A stretch of DNA of 64,000 bases from Clostridiaceae bacterium (GTDB lineage: Bacteria > Bacillota > Clostridia > Saccharofermentanales > Saccharofermentanaceae), in NCBI GenBank assembly GCA_012729635.1, contig JAAYCT010000016.1, forward strand, positions 1-64,000. Reading direction: 5' to 3'. Shown here piece after piece: positions 33,340 to 43,379 of the stretch. Below the pieces are notes generated by a model that was not told the DNA's origin, made no database searches, and was given only the letters and a program-made list of their open reading frames with translations. The position numbers and the translations under genes are program-made. Numbering within the stretch: the first letter of the stretch is position 1; the number at the start of each line of letters is the position of its first letter.

Positions 33340-34707
33340 GTGGATATTCTTGAAAAACTTGCGATATTGGCGGACAGTGCAAAATATGATGTTTCCTGTT
33401 CGTCGAGCGGCGTCGGTCGGAACGGACAATCCGGAAAGATCGGGAGCGCGGCCGCCTGCGGTATTTGTCACAGCTTCGCCGCCGACGGAAGATGTATCTC
33501 GCTTCTCAAAGTACTGATGAGCAATGCGTGTATTTATGACTGTAAATATTGCGTGAACCGCGTTTCTGCCGACACGCCGCGTACCTCCTTTACCCCGGAG
33601 GAGCTATCTGACCTGACGATTCAGTTCTACCGCAGAAATTACATCGAGGGACTATTTCTTTCCTCCGGAGTTCTGAAGTCGCCGGACTACACGATGGAAC
33701 GAATGATTTCGACGGCTCGTCTGCTTCGCGAGAAGCATCGATTCAACGGGTATATTCATACAAAAGCGATTCCCGGCGCGTCTCAGGCTCTGATTGACGA
33801 GATGGGACTTTGGGTTGACCGGATGAGCGTCAATATTGAACTTCCGACCGAAAAGAGTCTTCAAAGTCTGGCGCCTCAAAAGACGCCGGAAGCGGTGATC
33901 GGACCCATGGCGCGCATCAGCGAGGGAATCCGGTCCAATCTCGCCGACCGGGATCACTTTCGGCATGCACCGAAATTTGTTCCCGCGGGACAGAGCACAC
34001 AGATGATCGTCGGAGCCAGCCCCGACAGTGATCTGAGGATTCTGCGATTATCGGAAGGTCTTTATCAAAAGTATAAACTGAAACGCGTCTATTTTTCCGC
34101 GTACACGCCGGTCGTTCGGGATCCGAGCCTGCCTTCGCTGATGACGGAGCCGCCGCTGATGCGCGAGCATCGTCTCTATCAGGCGGATTGGCTGATGCGA
34201 TTTTATGGGTTTACATCGGATGAAATCGTTTCCCCGAAGCATCCGAACCTGAGTCTTATTCTCGACCCCAAGTGCGCTTGGGCACTTCGAAATATCGATC
34301 ATTTTCCGGTCGAGGTGAATCGCGCTTCCTACGCGACCCTGCTGCGCGTGCCGGGCATCGGTGTAATCGGAGCGAGGCGGATCGTTCAGGCAAGACGAGT
34401 CGGGAGCATTGATTTTGAAGGACTGAATAAGCTCGGAATTGTGATGAAGCGCGCGCGGTATTTCATCACCTGTCGGGGGAAGGTGGACGTCGGCGTTGTT
34501 TTTTCGCCCGACATCATCGCGCGAAGTCTCCTTTCTGCCCGGGAGCTTTCGCTTATTCCGGCGGCTCGAGGCGGACAGATGCGATTCGAGGATCTTCCGG
34601 AGATGCGCGAAATCGACGGAGCAAAAAAGGATGTGTTGTTATTAAACCCAACAAACGAGGTCACGGAAGAATATGAACGGCGAAGTGAATTTGGTATATG
34701 TGTATGA
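33340..34707 (+). CDS. Putative DNA repair radical SAM protein with HhH motif
   Basis: A 455-residue protein matching the family of radical SAM proteins linked to uracil-DNA-glycosylase-type genes (the TIGR03916 type, named from memory). The cluster motif is CIYDCKYC at about residue 66, preceded by further cysteines in AACGICHSFAADGRC. A C-terminal helix-hairpin-helix, VNRASYATLLRVPGIGVIGA, suggests DNA binding. The start is GTG with GGAGGG eight bases ahead. It overlaps the DUF4130 gene by 35 bases. The chemistry is unknown; a radical repair or base-modifying reaction is the family guess, and LexA-box control supports a role in DNA damage. Confidence 0.88.
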   Translation: MDILEKLAILADSAKYDVSCSSSGVGRNGQSGKIGSAAACGICHSFAADGRCISLLKVLMSNACIYDCKYCVNRVSADTPRTSFTPEELSDLTIQFYRRNYIEGLFLSSGVLKSPDYTMERMISTARLLREKHRFNGYIHTKAIPGASQALIDEMGLWVDRMSVNIELPTEKSLQSLAPQKTPEAVIGPMARISEGIRSNLADRDHFRHAPKFVPAGQSTQMIVGASPDSDLRILRLSEGLYQKYKLKRVYFSAYTPVVRDPSLPSLMTEPPLMREHRLYQADWLMRFYGFTSDEIVSPKHPNLSLILDPKCAWALRNIDHFPVEVNRASYATLLRVPGIGVIGARRIVQARRVGSIDFEGLNKLGIVMKRARYFITCRGKVDVGVVFSPDIIARSLLSARELSLIPAARGGQMRFEDLPEMREIDGAKKDVLLLNPTNEVTEEYERRSEFGICV

Positions 34708-35422
34708 CGGAACCCTGGAGGGTTTTCTATGCTGTATCTACGAGAGTTATGCGCGCCGACAGGTGCCGGATGAGATTCGTTGCGAGCAAAGTCAGGCGAC
34801 GTTTTTCGATCGGACCGAGTGGATCCGAACGGATACCGCCCATTCCGACAAGGTATACGGATCTCTCGCGGAAAAAATCTGTCTGGAGTCGCAGGATTTT
34901 ATCCGGGACGCGTTTTTAACCCGTCACCCCGAAAAAGAGATTCTGATGTACCGGTTTATTCGAATGGGATATCGGATGGGCCGGAAAGTGATGGATTTCC
35001 TGACGGATGATACCGTAAACACACTGACCAAAGCGGTACGCAATCTGCACCGTGAGGCGCACCTGCTCAAGGGATTTACCCGTTTCACTCTATACGATAA
35101 TGTAATGGTTGCCTGTATCTCGCCCAAAAACAAGGTATTGCCGATTCTGGCGGATCATTTTGCCGACCGCTATCCGGACGAGACGTTTCTGATTTATGAC
35201 AAGACGAATCAAATGGCGCTCGTACATAAGCCGGAGGGGACGTTATTGACCTCGATGAGCGATATGACGCTTCCGCCGATCGAGGACCCGGAGAAGGCGT
35301 ACCGGACGCTGTGGAAGTGTTTTTATCAGACGATCGCGATCGAGGCGCGAGAGAATCCGAAGTGTCGGATGACTCTGATGCCGAGGCGATTTTGGCACAA
35401 TATGACGGAGTTTGATCTTTGA
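34673..35422 (+). CDS. DUF4130 putative DNA metabolism protein
   Basis: A 249-residue soluble protein of the DUF4130 (TIGR03915-type) family, recognised from VYVYDGTLEGFLCCIYESY at the start and the pairing with the radical SAM gene. The C-terminal half contains FTLYDNVMVACISPKNKVLPI and TLMPRRFWHNMTEF, conserved in the family as I recall. In other bacteria this domain may be joined to a uracil-DNA-glycosylase-like domain; here it stands alone. It begins inside the upstream gene, so the two products are made together and may form a complex. Confidence 0.85.
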   Translation: MNGEVNLVYVYDGTLEGFLCCIYESYARRQVPDEIRCEQSQATFFDRTEWIRTDTAHSDKVYGSLAEKICLESQDFIRDAFLTRHPEKEILMYRFIRMGYRMGRKVMDFLTDDTVNTLTKAVRNLHREAHLLKGFTRFTLYDNVMVACISPKNKVLPILADHFADRYPDETFLIYDKTNQMALVHKPEGTLLTSMSDMTLPPIEDPEKAYRTLWKCFYQTIAIEARENPKCRMTLMPRRFWHNMTEFDL

Positions 35423-35489
35423 CCGGACCATAAAAAACAGCCGATCGGCAAAGTGCGGGCGGCTGTTTTCAAATGCGTTCGGTCCGGTC
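35421..35489. terminator. Bidirectional terminator between convergent genes
   Basis: An inner stem AACAGCCG/CGGCTGTT is flanked by A and T runs. An outer 9-bp pair GACCGGACC/GGTCCGGTC encloses it and reaches into the stop codon of the aldo/keto reductase gene. Confidence 0.85.
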
Positions 35490-36312
35490 AGAAAGTGAAT
35501 GTATCCGGGTCGGCGCCGAAGCGCTCGTTCCGGTTGAGTGCGTTGATCTCCGTCATTTGCTTTTCATCCAGTGAAAAATCGAAAAGTGCCGCATTTTCGA
35601 TGATTCGGTCTCTTCGGACGGACTTCGGAAAAACGATGAAGTCCTGTTGCAGGTGCCAACGTAAAATCACCTGTGCGGGCGTTCGGTTGAGTCGGTCGGC
35701 AATACGCGCGATAACGGGATCGTTCAGCAATGCGCCGCGACCGAGCGGACTCCAGGATTCAAGCGCAATTCCCTTCCCCCGAAAATAAGCACAGACTGTA
35801 TCCTGGGTGAGAAAAGGATGCAGTTCAATCTGATTGGCCGCGGGCGTGATTGTCGCAGATCGTTCCAGCGTCTCCATATGGTGCGGATTGAAATTACTGA
35901 CCCCGATTGCCCGGATGAGGCCTTTGTCGTAGAGTTTTTCCATGATCGACCACGCACGTACATACGCTTCTTTGACCGGCCAGTGAATCAGATACAAATC
36001 GACATAATCAAACCCCAGACGCCGAAGGCTGGCGTAGAACTCCTCTTCCTCGTTACCCTCCCGCATCGCGGCATTCCAGAGCTTGGTCGTTACGAAAATA
36101 TCCTCGCGCGGAATCCCGCTTTCACGGATTGCCTTACCGACACTCGCCTCATTTCCGTAGGCCTTGGCCGTGTCGATATGACGGTAGCCTACCTCTAGAG
36201 CCGTGCGTACGGCGCTTTCTGTTTCCTCACCGTCGCTCATCATAAATACACCGAGGCCGAGGCGGGGAATTTCCACACCGTTATTCAACGTTACGGTTGA
36301 ATGAATGTCCAT
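35488..36312 (-). CDS. Aldo/keto reductase
   Basis: A 274-residue NADPH-dependent oxidoreductase of the 2,5-diketo-D-gluconate reductase/glyoxal reductase group. Catalytic Asp and Tyr are in DTAKAYGNE, Lys in VTTKLWN and His in LIHWPV. The cofactor-binding PKSVRRDRI stretch is near the C-terminus. GGGAGG lies seven bases before the ATG at MDIHSTVTL; a longer frame upstream has no support. It probably detoxifies small aldehydes and ketones. It stands alone. Confidence 0.92.
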   Translation of the reverse strand: MDIHSTVTLNNGVEIPRLGLGVFMMSDGEETESAVRTALEVGYRHIDTAKAYGNEASVGKAIRESGIPREDIFVTTKLWNAAMREGNEEEEFYASLRRLGFDYVDLYLIHWPVKEAYVRAWSIMEKLYDKGLIRAIGVSNFNPHHMETLERSATITPAANQIELHPFLTQDTVCAYFRGKGIALESWSPLGRGALLNDPVIARIADRLNRTPAQVILRWHLQQDFIVFPKSVRRDRIIENAALFDFSLDEKQMTEINALNRNERFGADPDTFTF

Positions 36313-36504
36313 ATCTGTACCTCCCGAAAAGGAAAAGGAGCGGAATGCGTAAGAGAAACTCCGTTTCCAGAAAAGTGTCCGGTTCCGAATTTGCAAGTTA
36401 TACATTCAGAATGCCACGTTTTCTTTAGGAATGATGGGCAGATCGATTTCTTTTTTGTAAATTCGTGAACAAGAGTCCGGAGCCGCCCGACGAAGAGCGC
36501 GGCA

Positions 36505-36513
36505 TGCTATACT
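36505..36513 (+). promoter_or_regulatory. Extended -10 promoter of shikimate kinase gene
   Basis: TGCTATACT with no evident -35, about 35 bases before the start codon. It closely resembles the promoters of the two tandem lipoproteins. Confidence 0.6.
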
Positions 36514-36546
36514 GATTTTATTATTCCAACAAACGGAGGACGGGTT

Positions 36547-37071
36547 GTGTTCTCAAGAAGCAATATCGCTTTAATCGGAATGCCGGGGAGCGGAAAAAGC
36601 ACAATCGGCGTGCTTCTGGCCAAAACGCTGTGCATGCGATTTGTTGATACCGATATTCTGATACAGAACAGGGAAGGAATGTCCCTCATCGATATTATCC
36701 GTGTGAAAGGAACCGATTATTTCTCAAAGGCGGAAGAAACCGTAATCCGGGATCTCCATACCGAGAAAACGGTCATCGCGACCGGCGGAAGTGTTGTTTT
36801 GTTGCCGGAAGCGATGATTCGGCTTCGCGAATCGTCGAGGATTGTATATCTGGAGGCGGATCTATGGAAAATCAGAAAACGATTGTGGAATTTTCATACT
36901 CGCGGCATCGTATCCGAGCCCGGGAAAACGATTGAAGATTTATACCGGGAGCGATTGCCCCTGTATCGCCGGTATGCCGATATCAAAATCCGTTTGCGCG
37001 GGAAAAAAGCAAGTCAAATCGTCGATGAGATCGTGGAGAAGATTTTCGAAGAAAACGATTCGGGAGATTAA
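36547..37071 (+). CDS. aroK: Shikimate kinase
   Basis: A 174-residue P-loop kinase phosphorylating shikimate on the path to aromatic amino acids. Walker A is GMPGSGKST, the shikimate-binding Asp is in FVDTD, and the ATGGS motif is present. The lid region has TRGIVSEP in place of the more usual R-P-L-L. GTG start after GGAGGACGG. No other aro genes are nearby. It ends four bases inside the convergent V-ATPase operon, so the last gene of that operon overlaps its stop. Confidence 0.9.
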   Translation: MFSRSNIALIGMPGSGKSTIGVLLAKTLCMRFVDTDILIQNREGMSLIDIIRVKGTDYFSKAEETVIRDLHTEKTVIATGGSVVLLPEAMIRLRESSRIVYLEADLWKIRKRLWNFHTRGIVSEPGKTIEDLYRERLPLYRRYADIKIRLRGKKASQIVDEIVEKIFEENDSGD

Positions 37072-37736
37072 GCTTCATCGGAGGCTTTTCGAGCCCGGAT
37101 TGTTTTTTCGATCATCATGTCCTTCACCTTCATCAGACGTGTAATCGAGCTTCGCTCGCTTTCGTCCAGTTTCATCGTTATGAACCGAATCTGGAAAAGA
37201 TACCTCGGGATCATAACATGCTCCAGCGCATTGACTCTTCGTCGCGTTTTTTCGATTTCCGAAGACAACAGCTGACAGGCCTTCTCCTTTTCGGCGAGAC
37301 GGATCAGCGGATCCGTTAAATCCGAAAGCGCTTGGACGGCTTCGTCGAGCTCACAAGAGGTAAAAGCGAACCCGTATGAGTAAATATCGCCGGGATCCGC
37401 CGTCCTGAAATTGGTTTTGAAAACCGGAACGCGAACGCTCATAATATTTTTCTCTTCGACGGCCAGAGAAATCTCCTGTTTGTGATAAAGCATGGAAATC
37501 GCAAGGGATTCGTCGTTCATCAGCGAGCGGGCGACCGACATATGTTGATTTGTCTCGGTCAGAGCTTCTTCGATCATCCGGCGCAGACGTCGCGTTTCCC
37601 GAACGATTTCGAGAAATTGGCGCATCAACTCGTCGCGTTTATCCTTCAGTAGTTTATGTCCGCGACGTGCGGTGATCAGCCGTTTCTTAAGACGGGTCAA
37701 TTCCATTCTTGTCGGATTGATTTGAGTGCCGGCCAT
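37068..37736 (-). CDS. atpD: V-type ATPase subunit D (central shaft)
   Basis: A 222-residue protein with long coiled helices at both ends. The N-terminus INPTRMELTRLKKRLITARRG, seen here as NPTRMELTRLKKRL, is the subunit D signature. It forms the rotating axle with subunit F inside the A3B3 ring. It is the last gene of the operon and its stop overlaps that of aroK on the other strand. Confidence 0.95.
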   Translation of the reverse strand: MAGTQINPTRMELTRLKKRLITARRGHKLLKDKRDELMRQFLEIVRETRRLRRMIEEALTETNQHMSVARSLMNDESLAISMLYHKQEISLAVEEKNIMSVRVPVFKTNFRTADPGDIYSYGFAFTSCELDEAVQALSDLTDPLIRLAEKEKACQLLSSEIEKTRRRVNALEHVMIPRYLFQIRFITMKLDESERSSITRLMKVKDMMIEKTIRARKASDEA

Positions 37737-37767
37737 CGGTTCTGTTCTCCTGAGCTCGATTCAGTAT

Positions 37768-39165
37768 TTACTCGTCGGTTGACGGTTCTTCGGTTGCTTC
37801 GTCATAGTAACGGTCCAAAATTTTGTCGCTGATTCGCTTGTGCTCGCTTCGGGGCAACATGCGAAGTAATTTCCAACCCAAATCAAGCGTTTCTTCGATG
37901 GATCGGTCGGTCGAAAAGCCTTGCGAAACGTACTCCTTTTCAAAGGCGTCCGAGAAGCGGGCATACAGCTTATCCATTTCCGTAAGTGCCGCCTCGCCCA
38001 AAATGACCATGAGTTCCTTGGCATCTTTACCGCGGGCGTATGCGGAAAACAGCTGATTCATTGTATTGGAATGGTCTTCCCGGGTTTTTCCTTCGCCGAT
38101 ACCCTTGTCCTTCAGTCGGGAAAGGGAAGGCAAAACATCGATCGGCGGTGTCACTCCTTTGCGGTACAGCTCACGGCTCAGGATGATTTGTCCTTCCGTG
38201 ATGTATCCGGTCAGATCCGGGATCGGATGGGTTTTATCATCCTCCGGCATCGACAGTATCGGAATCAGCGTGATGCTTCCGGATTTTCCTCTCTGGCGTC
38301 CGGCCCTCTCGTATAAAGTGGCGAGGTCCGTATACATGTAGCCCGGATAGCCGCGACGACCGGGAACCTCCTTACGTGCCGCAGATACCTCACGCAGAGC
38401 GTCGGCGTAGTTTGTGATATCCGTCAGGATGACCAAAACATGCATATCCATCGAAAAAGCGAGGTATTCGGCCGCCGTCAAGGCCATTCTCGGCGTGGCG
38501 ATTCGTTCGATTGCGGGATCGTTCGCAAGGTTTACAAACAAAACGGTACGATCGATTGCGCCGGTCTCCCGGAAGCTCTCCATGAAAAAATTCGCTTCCT
38601 CAAAGGTAATCCCGATTGCGGCAAAAACGACGGCGAACGATTCTTTTGTTCCGCGAACCTTTGCCTGTCGCGCGATTTGCGCGGCGAGGTTGGCGTGCGG
38701 CAGTCCGCTTCCCGAAAAAATCGGAAGCTTCTGGCCGCGAACCAGCGTATTCAGGCCGTCAATCGCAGAAACACCGGTTTGAATAAATTCCATCGGGTAG
38801 CTTCTTGCGGCCGGATTCATCGGGGTGCCGTTAACGTCCATGCGCTTTTCGGGAATAATCATCGGCCCGCCGTCGATCGGATTGCCCATGCCGTTAAAGA
38901 TGCGGCCGAGCATATCCCCGGATACGGGAAGTTCCAGCTGGCGGCCGAGAAAACGAACCTTGCTTTCGGCAAGATTGATTCCGGCACCGCTTTCGAAAAG
39001 TTGGACCAAGGCATCGCTTCCGTTGATTTCAAGAACCCGGCAACGGCGTTTCTCGCCGCTACTCAATTCAATTTCGCCGAGTTCGTTAAAGGCGACATCC
39101 GAAACGTCGCGAACCAGCATCAACGGACCGGCGACCTCCTGAATCGTTCTGTATTCTTTCGGCAT
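37768..39165 (-). CDS. atpB: V-type ATPase subunit B
   Basis: A 465-residue regulatory, non-catalytic ring subunit. The P-loop position reads [15 protein letters not shown], lacking the Lys-Thr pair as expected for B, and [15 protein letters not shown] is typical. It starts [15 protein letters not shown]. The ATG overlaps the stop of the A gene by one base. Confidence 0.96.
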   Translation of the reverse strand: MPKEYRTIQEVAGPLMLVRDVSDVAFNELGEIELSSGEKRRCRVLEINGSDALVQLFESGAGINLAESKVRFLGRQLELPVSGDMLGRIFNGMGNPIDGGPMIIPEKRMDVNGTPMNPAARSYPMEFIQTGVSAIDGLNTLVRGQKLPIFSGSGLPHANLAAQIARQAKVRGTKESFAVVFAAIGITFEEANFFMESFRETGAIDRTVLFVNLANDPAIERIATPRMALTAAEYLAFSMDMHVLVILTDITNYADALREVSAARKEVPGRRGYPGYMYTDLATLYERAGRQRGKSGSITLIPILSMPEDDKTHPIPDLTGYITEGQIILSRELYRKGVTPPIDVLPSLSRLKDKGIGEGKTREDHSNTMNQLFSAYARGKDAKELMVILGEAALTEMDKLYARFSDAFEKEYVSQGFSTDRSIEETLDLGWKLLRMLPRSEHKRISDKILDRYYDEATEEPSTDE

Positions 39166-40931
39166 CAGTCTTCCTCCTCCAAAATCTCGGAAATTTCATG
39201 GGCGAGACGGGATTCGATCTGCATTGCCTCGTCATTGATTTCATTTCCCGAAATGTATTTGAATCGTCCGATCCTTTCCCGAACGGGAAGGGAAACGATT
39301 TTTTCAATATCCGCACCGAGCCCGAGCGCATGAGAGGCTTTGTCCCAGAACAAGAGAATCAGCTTCATCATCAGGTCCTGCTTGGGAAGAGAAGAGTAGG
39401 TATCGACCTCGTGGAACGCGAGCTGGTGTAAAAAATCCTCACGAATCGAGCGCGCGACCTCCATTTTCAAACGGTCGGACGCAGAAAGCGCGTCCATTCC
39501 GACCAATCGGACGATTTCCTCGAGTTCGGCCTCTTCCTGTAGCAAGTGCAGAAAACGCGAGCGATATTCGTTCCAGTTGTCGGATACATTTTCGGAAAAC
39601 CACGAAGCGAGCGAATCCGCATACAGCGAATAGCTGGTCAACCAGTTGATTGCCGGGAAATGACGTTTGTACGCAAGGCTCGCATCCAATCCCCAGAATA
39701 CCTTTACAATACGAAGGGTCGCCTGAGAGACCGGCTCGGAGATGTCTCCGCCCGGAGGAGAAACCGCTCCGATTGCGGAAAGAGATCCTTCCCGGTTATC
39801 GCTTCCGAGGACGGTGACGCGTCCCGCACGTTCGTAAAACTGAGCCAATCGACTTGCAAGGTAAGCGGGATAGCCTTCCTCGCCGGGCATCTCTTCGAGT
39901 CGCCCGGACATTTCACGCAAGGCTTCCGCCCAACGGGATGTCGAATCGGCCATCAAAGCGACGGAATAGCCCATATCGCGGAAGTATTCCGCGATGGTAA
40001 TGCCGGTGTATATTGAGGCCTCTCGGGCCGCGACGGGCATATCAGAGGTGTTTGCGATAAGTACCGTACGCTTCATCAGTGACTCGCCGGTATTGGGGTC
40101 AATCAGCTCCGGGAACTCGTTTAAAACGTCCGTCATTTCATTACCGCGTTCTCCGCAGCCGATATAGACGATGATATCTGCCTGAGCCCACTTGGCGAGC
40201 TGATGCTGGGTAACCGTTTTTCCGCTGCCGAAGGGACCGGGAATCGCGGCGACGCCGCCTTTGGCTAATGGAAACAGGCTGTCAATGACACGCTGACCCG
40301 TAATCAGGGGCATTGTCGGGGCATGCTTTTGCTTGTAAGGTCTGCCGACGCGTACCGGCCAACGTTGGTAGAGAAACAGTTGGATGACATTCCCTGTTTC
40401 GTCTGTAAGTTCACCGATCGGGCTTTCCAGTCGATAATCTCCGGAATGGATGGATCGGATTTTTCCGTTTACCCCCGGCGGAACCAGAATTTTGTGGGAC
40501 ACGATCCGGGTTTCCAGAACCTCTCCGAGAATGTCGCCTTCCGCGACCGTCTGACCGGAGCGGACCGATGCGACAAAGGGCCAGACAGTTTCGCGGTTTA
40601 ATGACGGAACCTCGATTCCTCGAGCCAGATTATTTCCGGATCTGCGAACAATTTCTTCCAGGGGACGTTGGATGCCGTCGAATATTCCGCCGATCAAACC
40701 GGGGCCCAGCTCGACCGATAAGGGTACGCCGGTGGAGTCGACCGGTTCACCCGGCTTCAGACCGGAGGTTTCCTCATAAACCTGAATAGAGGCCCGGTCT
40801 CCGTGCATTTCGATAATCTCACCGATAAGGCGTTGGTTGCTGACGCGCACGACGTCAAACATGTTGGCGTCCCGCATCCCTTCCGCAATGACCAGGGGTC
40901 CCGATATTTTTCGGATGGAACCTTTGCTCAT
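39165..40931 (-). CDS. atpA: V-type ATPase catalytic subunit A
   Basis: A 588-residue catalytic subunit with Walker [27 protein letters not shown] and the large non-homologous insert that separates V-type A from F-type beta. Three copies alternate with B in the head and split or make ATP. Length is normal. Confidence 0.97.
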   Translation of the reverse strand: MSKGSIRKISGPLVIAEGMRDANMFDVVRVSNQRLIGEIIEMHGDRASIQVYEETSGLKPGEPVDSTGVPLSVELGPGLIGGIFDGIQRPLEEIVRRSGNNLARGIEVPSLNRETVWPFVASVRSGQTVAEGDILGEVLETRIVSHKILVPPGVNGKIRSIHSGDYRLESPIGELTDETGNVIQLFLYQRWPVRVGRPYKQKHAPTMPLITGQRVIDSLFPLAKGGVAAIPGPFGSGKTVTQHQLAKWAQADIIVYIGCGERGNEMTDVLNEFPELIDPNTGESLMKRTVLIANTSDMPVAAREASIYTGITIAEYFRDMGYSVALMADSTSRWAEALREMSGRLEEMPGEEGYPAYLASRLAQFYERAGRVTVLGSDNREGSLSAIGAVSPPGGDISEPVSQATLRIVKVFWGLDASLAYKRHFPAINWLTSYSLYADSLASWFSENVSDNWNEYRSRFLHLLQEEAELEEIVRLVGMDALSASDRLKMEVARSIREDFLHQLAFHEVDTYSSLPKQDLMMKLILLFWDKASHALGLGADIEKIVSLPVRERIGRFKYISGNEINDEAMQIESRLAHEISEILEEED

Positions 40932-40943
40932 GATTTGTCTCCT

Positions 40944-41261
40944 TTACGCGTCTTTTAAAATATCACTGCCGACCGCCCGTTCCACTGCTTGGGCAATGGC
41001 GCGCATACCCGCACCGGTGTTTCCGGAAACCCCGGGAATCGGAACGATGACAGGCAATGGACGATCTTTATATCGATCGATGTCTTCCTGAATTCGGGAA
41101 GCCAGAGATTCCGTAATAAAAATCACGGCGAAATCCTGCTCCGCAAGATGATGAAGCGTTGTCGCGGGGTTCTCCATTCGATCCTCGGGGAATATATGCA
41201 TTCCGAGAGAAGCAAAACCGTATATACTGTCCCGATCTCCCATGGCGGCGATTTTATACAT
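40944..41261 (-). CDS. atpF: V-type ATPase subunit F
   Basis: A 105-residue small shaft subunit. The start MYKIAAMGDRDSIYGFASLG, preceded by GGAGG, is the typical opening (GD-DS--GF---G), and the end contains VPIPGVSGNTGAGM. An upstream in-frame codon would add unlike sequence inside subunit C. It overlaps the subunit C stop by eight bases. Confidence 0.94.
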   Translation of the reverse strand: MYKIAAMGDRDSIYGFASLGMHIFPEDRMENPATTLHHLAEQDFAVIFITESLASRIQEDIDRYKDRPLPVIVPIPGVSGNTGAGMRAIAQAVERAVGSDILKDA

Positions 41262-42267
41262 AAAGCCTCCTGATTCGGGATCGGATTGCAGGTGCGGGCA
41301 ATCCGGATTGTTTGGCTGCCAAAATGATTCGTACGTTGCGTATTTCCGCCTCTTTTCCGAGATAATAAGCGACCAGAGGCGCGGTGCCCAGAGCGATGTA
41401 ACGTACATTTTCGAGCATGCCCATCGCACGGTCGTCACACCAACGCTCAAAGTCGGAAGGAGAGGTTTTTAAAAGGGCGGTTCCGTCCGCATATTCCGTG
41501 GTTGAAAGATACTCCAGAAGCGCGGAGACACCTTCCGTCGCCGCCTTTATCATACGGTCCCGATCAAGAGACGTACAGGAGCCGACGGCACGCTCGAGAA
41601 ATTCTTCTTTTTTCCCGAACCTTGCCGATCGAAAAGCGATTTTAATGTTCGCGGCGGCGACAAACAACTCGGAGATTCGGAAGATAAGCTCATCGCCGGT
41701 TTTTTCGGCACACCGTAACGTCTCATCCAGAGCGGCCCGGTCGGCGATGACATCCGACCATTGTCCGTCTCCGGTACGAACGAGGATATCGTACATTTCC
41801 TCCCCCAGCTGATCAAAAGGAGCCGGCAGATCATCAAAACGATTTTCCTCGACTGCTTTCTTCATTGTATCGGACGGAATCGTGCAGGGTAGAACGAAAT
41901 ACTCGTCCGCTTCATAGTCGCTCAGAACGGACTTAATCCCGGCCTTCAGATTATGAAAGTCGTTCTTTAAAATAAAGGGAATAAACAAAGCAGGATCCGG
42001 AGCGACCTCGGACAGATAGCGCCAAGTCTCCGAGAGTTCTTTTTCGAGCATATCGTTCACATCCGAGATTCGCCCGGTACTATGCCAACCCTTGGATTCG
42101 AGGATTGAAAGTACCGCAGTATCGGTGGGCGCCGCAATCATACGATCGATATCGGATGTCTCGAGCGCCTTGATCTGCCGCACACGCACGGCGGAGACCG
42201 CATATGCATATTGGGTTTCGTTCGTTTTCTTGGTCAAATTCAAATCCTTTCCGTGCTTCCGGGGCAT
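41254..42267 (-). CDS. atpC: V-type ATPase subunit C (rotor funnel)
   Basis: A 337-residue helical protein of the V-type C/AC39 family linking the shaft to the membrane ring. Family features include the QYAYAVSAVRVRQIKAL start, the FHNLKAGIK segment in the middle and a basic C-terminus. It stands in the expected place between E and F. Confidence 0.92.
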   Translation of the reverse strand: MPRKHGKDLNLTKKTNETQYAYAVSAVRVRQIKALETSDIDRMIAAPTDTAVLSILESKGWHSTGRISDVNDMLEKELSETWRYLSEVAPDPALFIPFILKNDFHNLKAGIKSVLSDYEADEYFVLPCTIPSDTMKKAVEENRFDDLPAPFDQLGEEMYDILVRTGDGQWSDVIADRAALDETLRCAEKTGDELIFRISELFVAAANIKIAFRSARFGKKEEFLERAVGSCTSLDRDRMIKAATEGVSALLEYLSTTEYADGTALLKTSPSDFERWCDDRAMGMLENVRYIALGTAPLVAYYLGKEAEIRNVRIILAAKQSGLPAPAIRSRIRRLYV

Positions 42268-42275
42268 GCTAATCC

Positions 42276-42869
42276 CTACGGAAGAAACAAGGATCGGTTG
42301 ATTCGATCCCGTACTTCGTCCAGTTTTTCGTTGATCAGTGCGTCGACCGTTCCGTTAAATTCAATCGGACCGCACCGAAGAATACATCCGGCTTCGAAGT
42401 TGCCCGGCTCGTCCGATATTTGAAGGGTACCGGGGATGATTTCGGAAAGCCGGTCCGAAAATTCCTTCGTCGCCGCGGCACGATCCCGGGCATTTACGAT
42501 CAGCTCGCACGCTCCGGTCAATTCGGAGGCGTGTGACGTGACGAATCGTTCGATCATATCCCGGTTTTCTTTTGCGGAAAGACTTATGATTCGAGAGCGA
42601 GCCTCGGCCAACACTTCATCAATCAACGCTACTTTTTCTTGAAGGAGTCGTTTTTTTGCCTCCGACTCGGCGGAGGACCGGCTCTTGCTTTCCAGTATCG
42701 AGATGGCTTCCTTTTCGCGCTCCAACCGCTCGTTGACTTCCTCTTCGGTTTCGATTTTTTTGCGGGCGGAATAAGCCGCCGCCTCTTCTTCGGCGCGACG
42801 GACTCTTGTTTTTGCCGAGACGTTCGCGTCTTCGATTATTTTTTCGAGTATACTATCAAGGCCCGACAT
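42276..42869 (-). CDS. atpE: V-type ATPase subunit E (peripheral stalk)
   Basis: A 197-residue stator protein: a long charged coiled coil in residues 1-100 (EEEAAAYSARKKIETEEEV) and a compact C-terminal head ending in the EKLDEVRDRINRSLF helix. It pairs with the small H/G subunit encoded first in the operon. Confidence 0.92.
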   Translation of the reverse strand: MSGLDSILEKIIEDANVSAKTRVRRAEEEAAAYSARKKIETEEEVNERLEREKEAISILESKSRSSAESEAKKRLLQEKVALIDEVLAEARSRIISLSAKENRDMIERFVTSHASELTGACELIVNARDRAAATKEFSDRLSEIIPGTLQISDEPGNFEAGCILRCGPIEFNGTVDALINEKLDEVRDRINRSLFLP

Positions 42870-42890
42870 GGCAATCTCCGATCGTTTCCG

Positions 42891-43379
42891 TTATGTACCC
42901 GTGACGGCGGGAATGTTCATGACCATCAAAAGGGAGGCGATGAAGCAAAGTAAAGCGTAGAATTCGACGAGCGTAGCGGAAATAATCGCCTTGGTCGAAT
43001 CGGAGTATTTCTTGGCGACTACGGTTACGCCGGTCACGGCGACGCGTGCCTGAAGGATTGCGGAGGTCATTCCGCCGAAGGCGACCGGCAGGCATGCAAA
43101 AAAGTACAGGAGTCCCGTTTTGAAATCAAGCGTGGGTGCGTTTCCGCCCAGAAGTCCGATGTTTAACATCACCATCACGGTAACGACCAGTCCGTATAAT
43201 CCCTGAGTTCCGGGAAGCAGTTGGAGAATCAGGAGTCTGGAGAATTTGCTCGGATCATCAATAAGAACCGGGGTAGAGGCCTCACCGACCATGCCGACGC
43301 CCTTAGACGAACCGATGCTGGCCAGTGTGACCGATAACGCCGCTCCGATCACCGCAAGAATAATGCCTAAAAAATCCAT
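42891..43379 (-). CDS. atpK: V-type ATPase membrane ring subunit K, Na+ type
   Basis: A 162-residue four-helix proteolipid formed by fusion of two hairpins. The first half has LPGTQGLY, matching the positions of Leu61, Thr64, Gln65 and Tyr68 of the Enterococcus hirae Na+ pump subunit NtpK. The second half has ILQARVA (Gln110) and TLVEFYALL (Glu139). The first hairpin lacks a carboxylate, as usual for this type. The full set of Na+ ligands suggests a sodium rather than proton pump. Confidence 0.94.
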   Translation of the reverse strand: MDFLGIILAVIGAALSVTLASIGSSKGVGMVGEASTPVLIDDPSKFSRLLILQLLPGTQGLYGLVVTVMVMLNIGLLGGNAPTLDFKTGLLYFFACLPVAFGGMTSAILQARVAVTGVTVVAKKYSDSTKAIISATLVEFYALLCFIASLLMVMNIPAVTGT

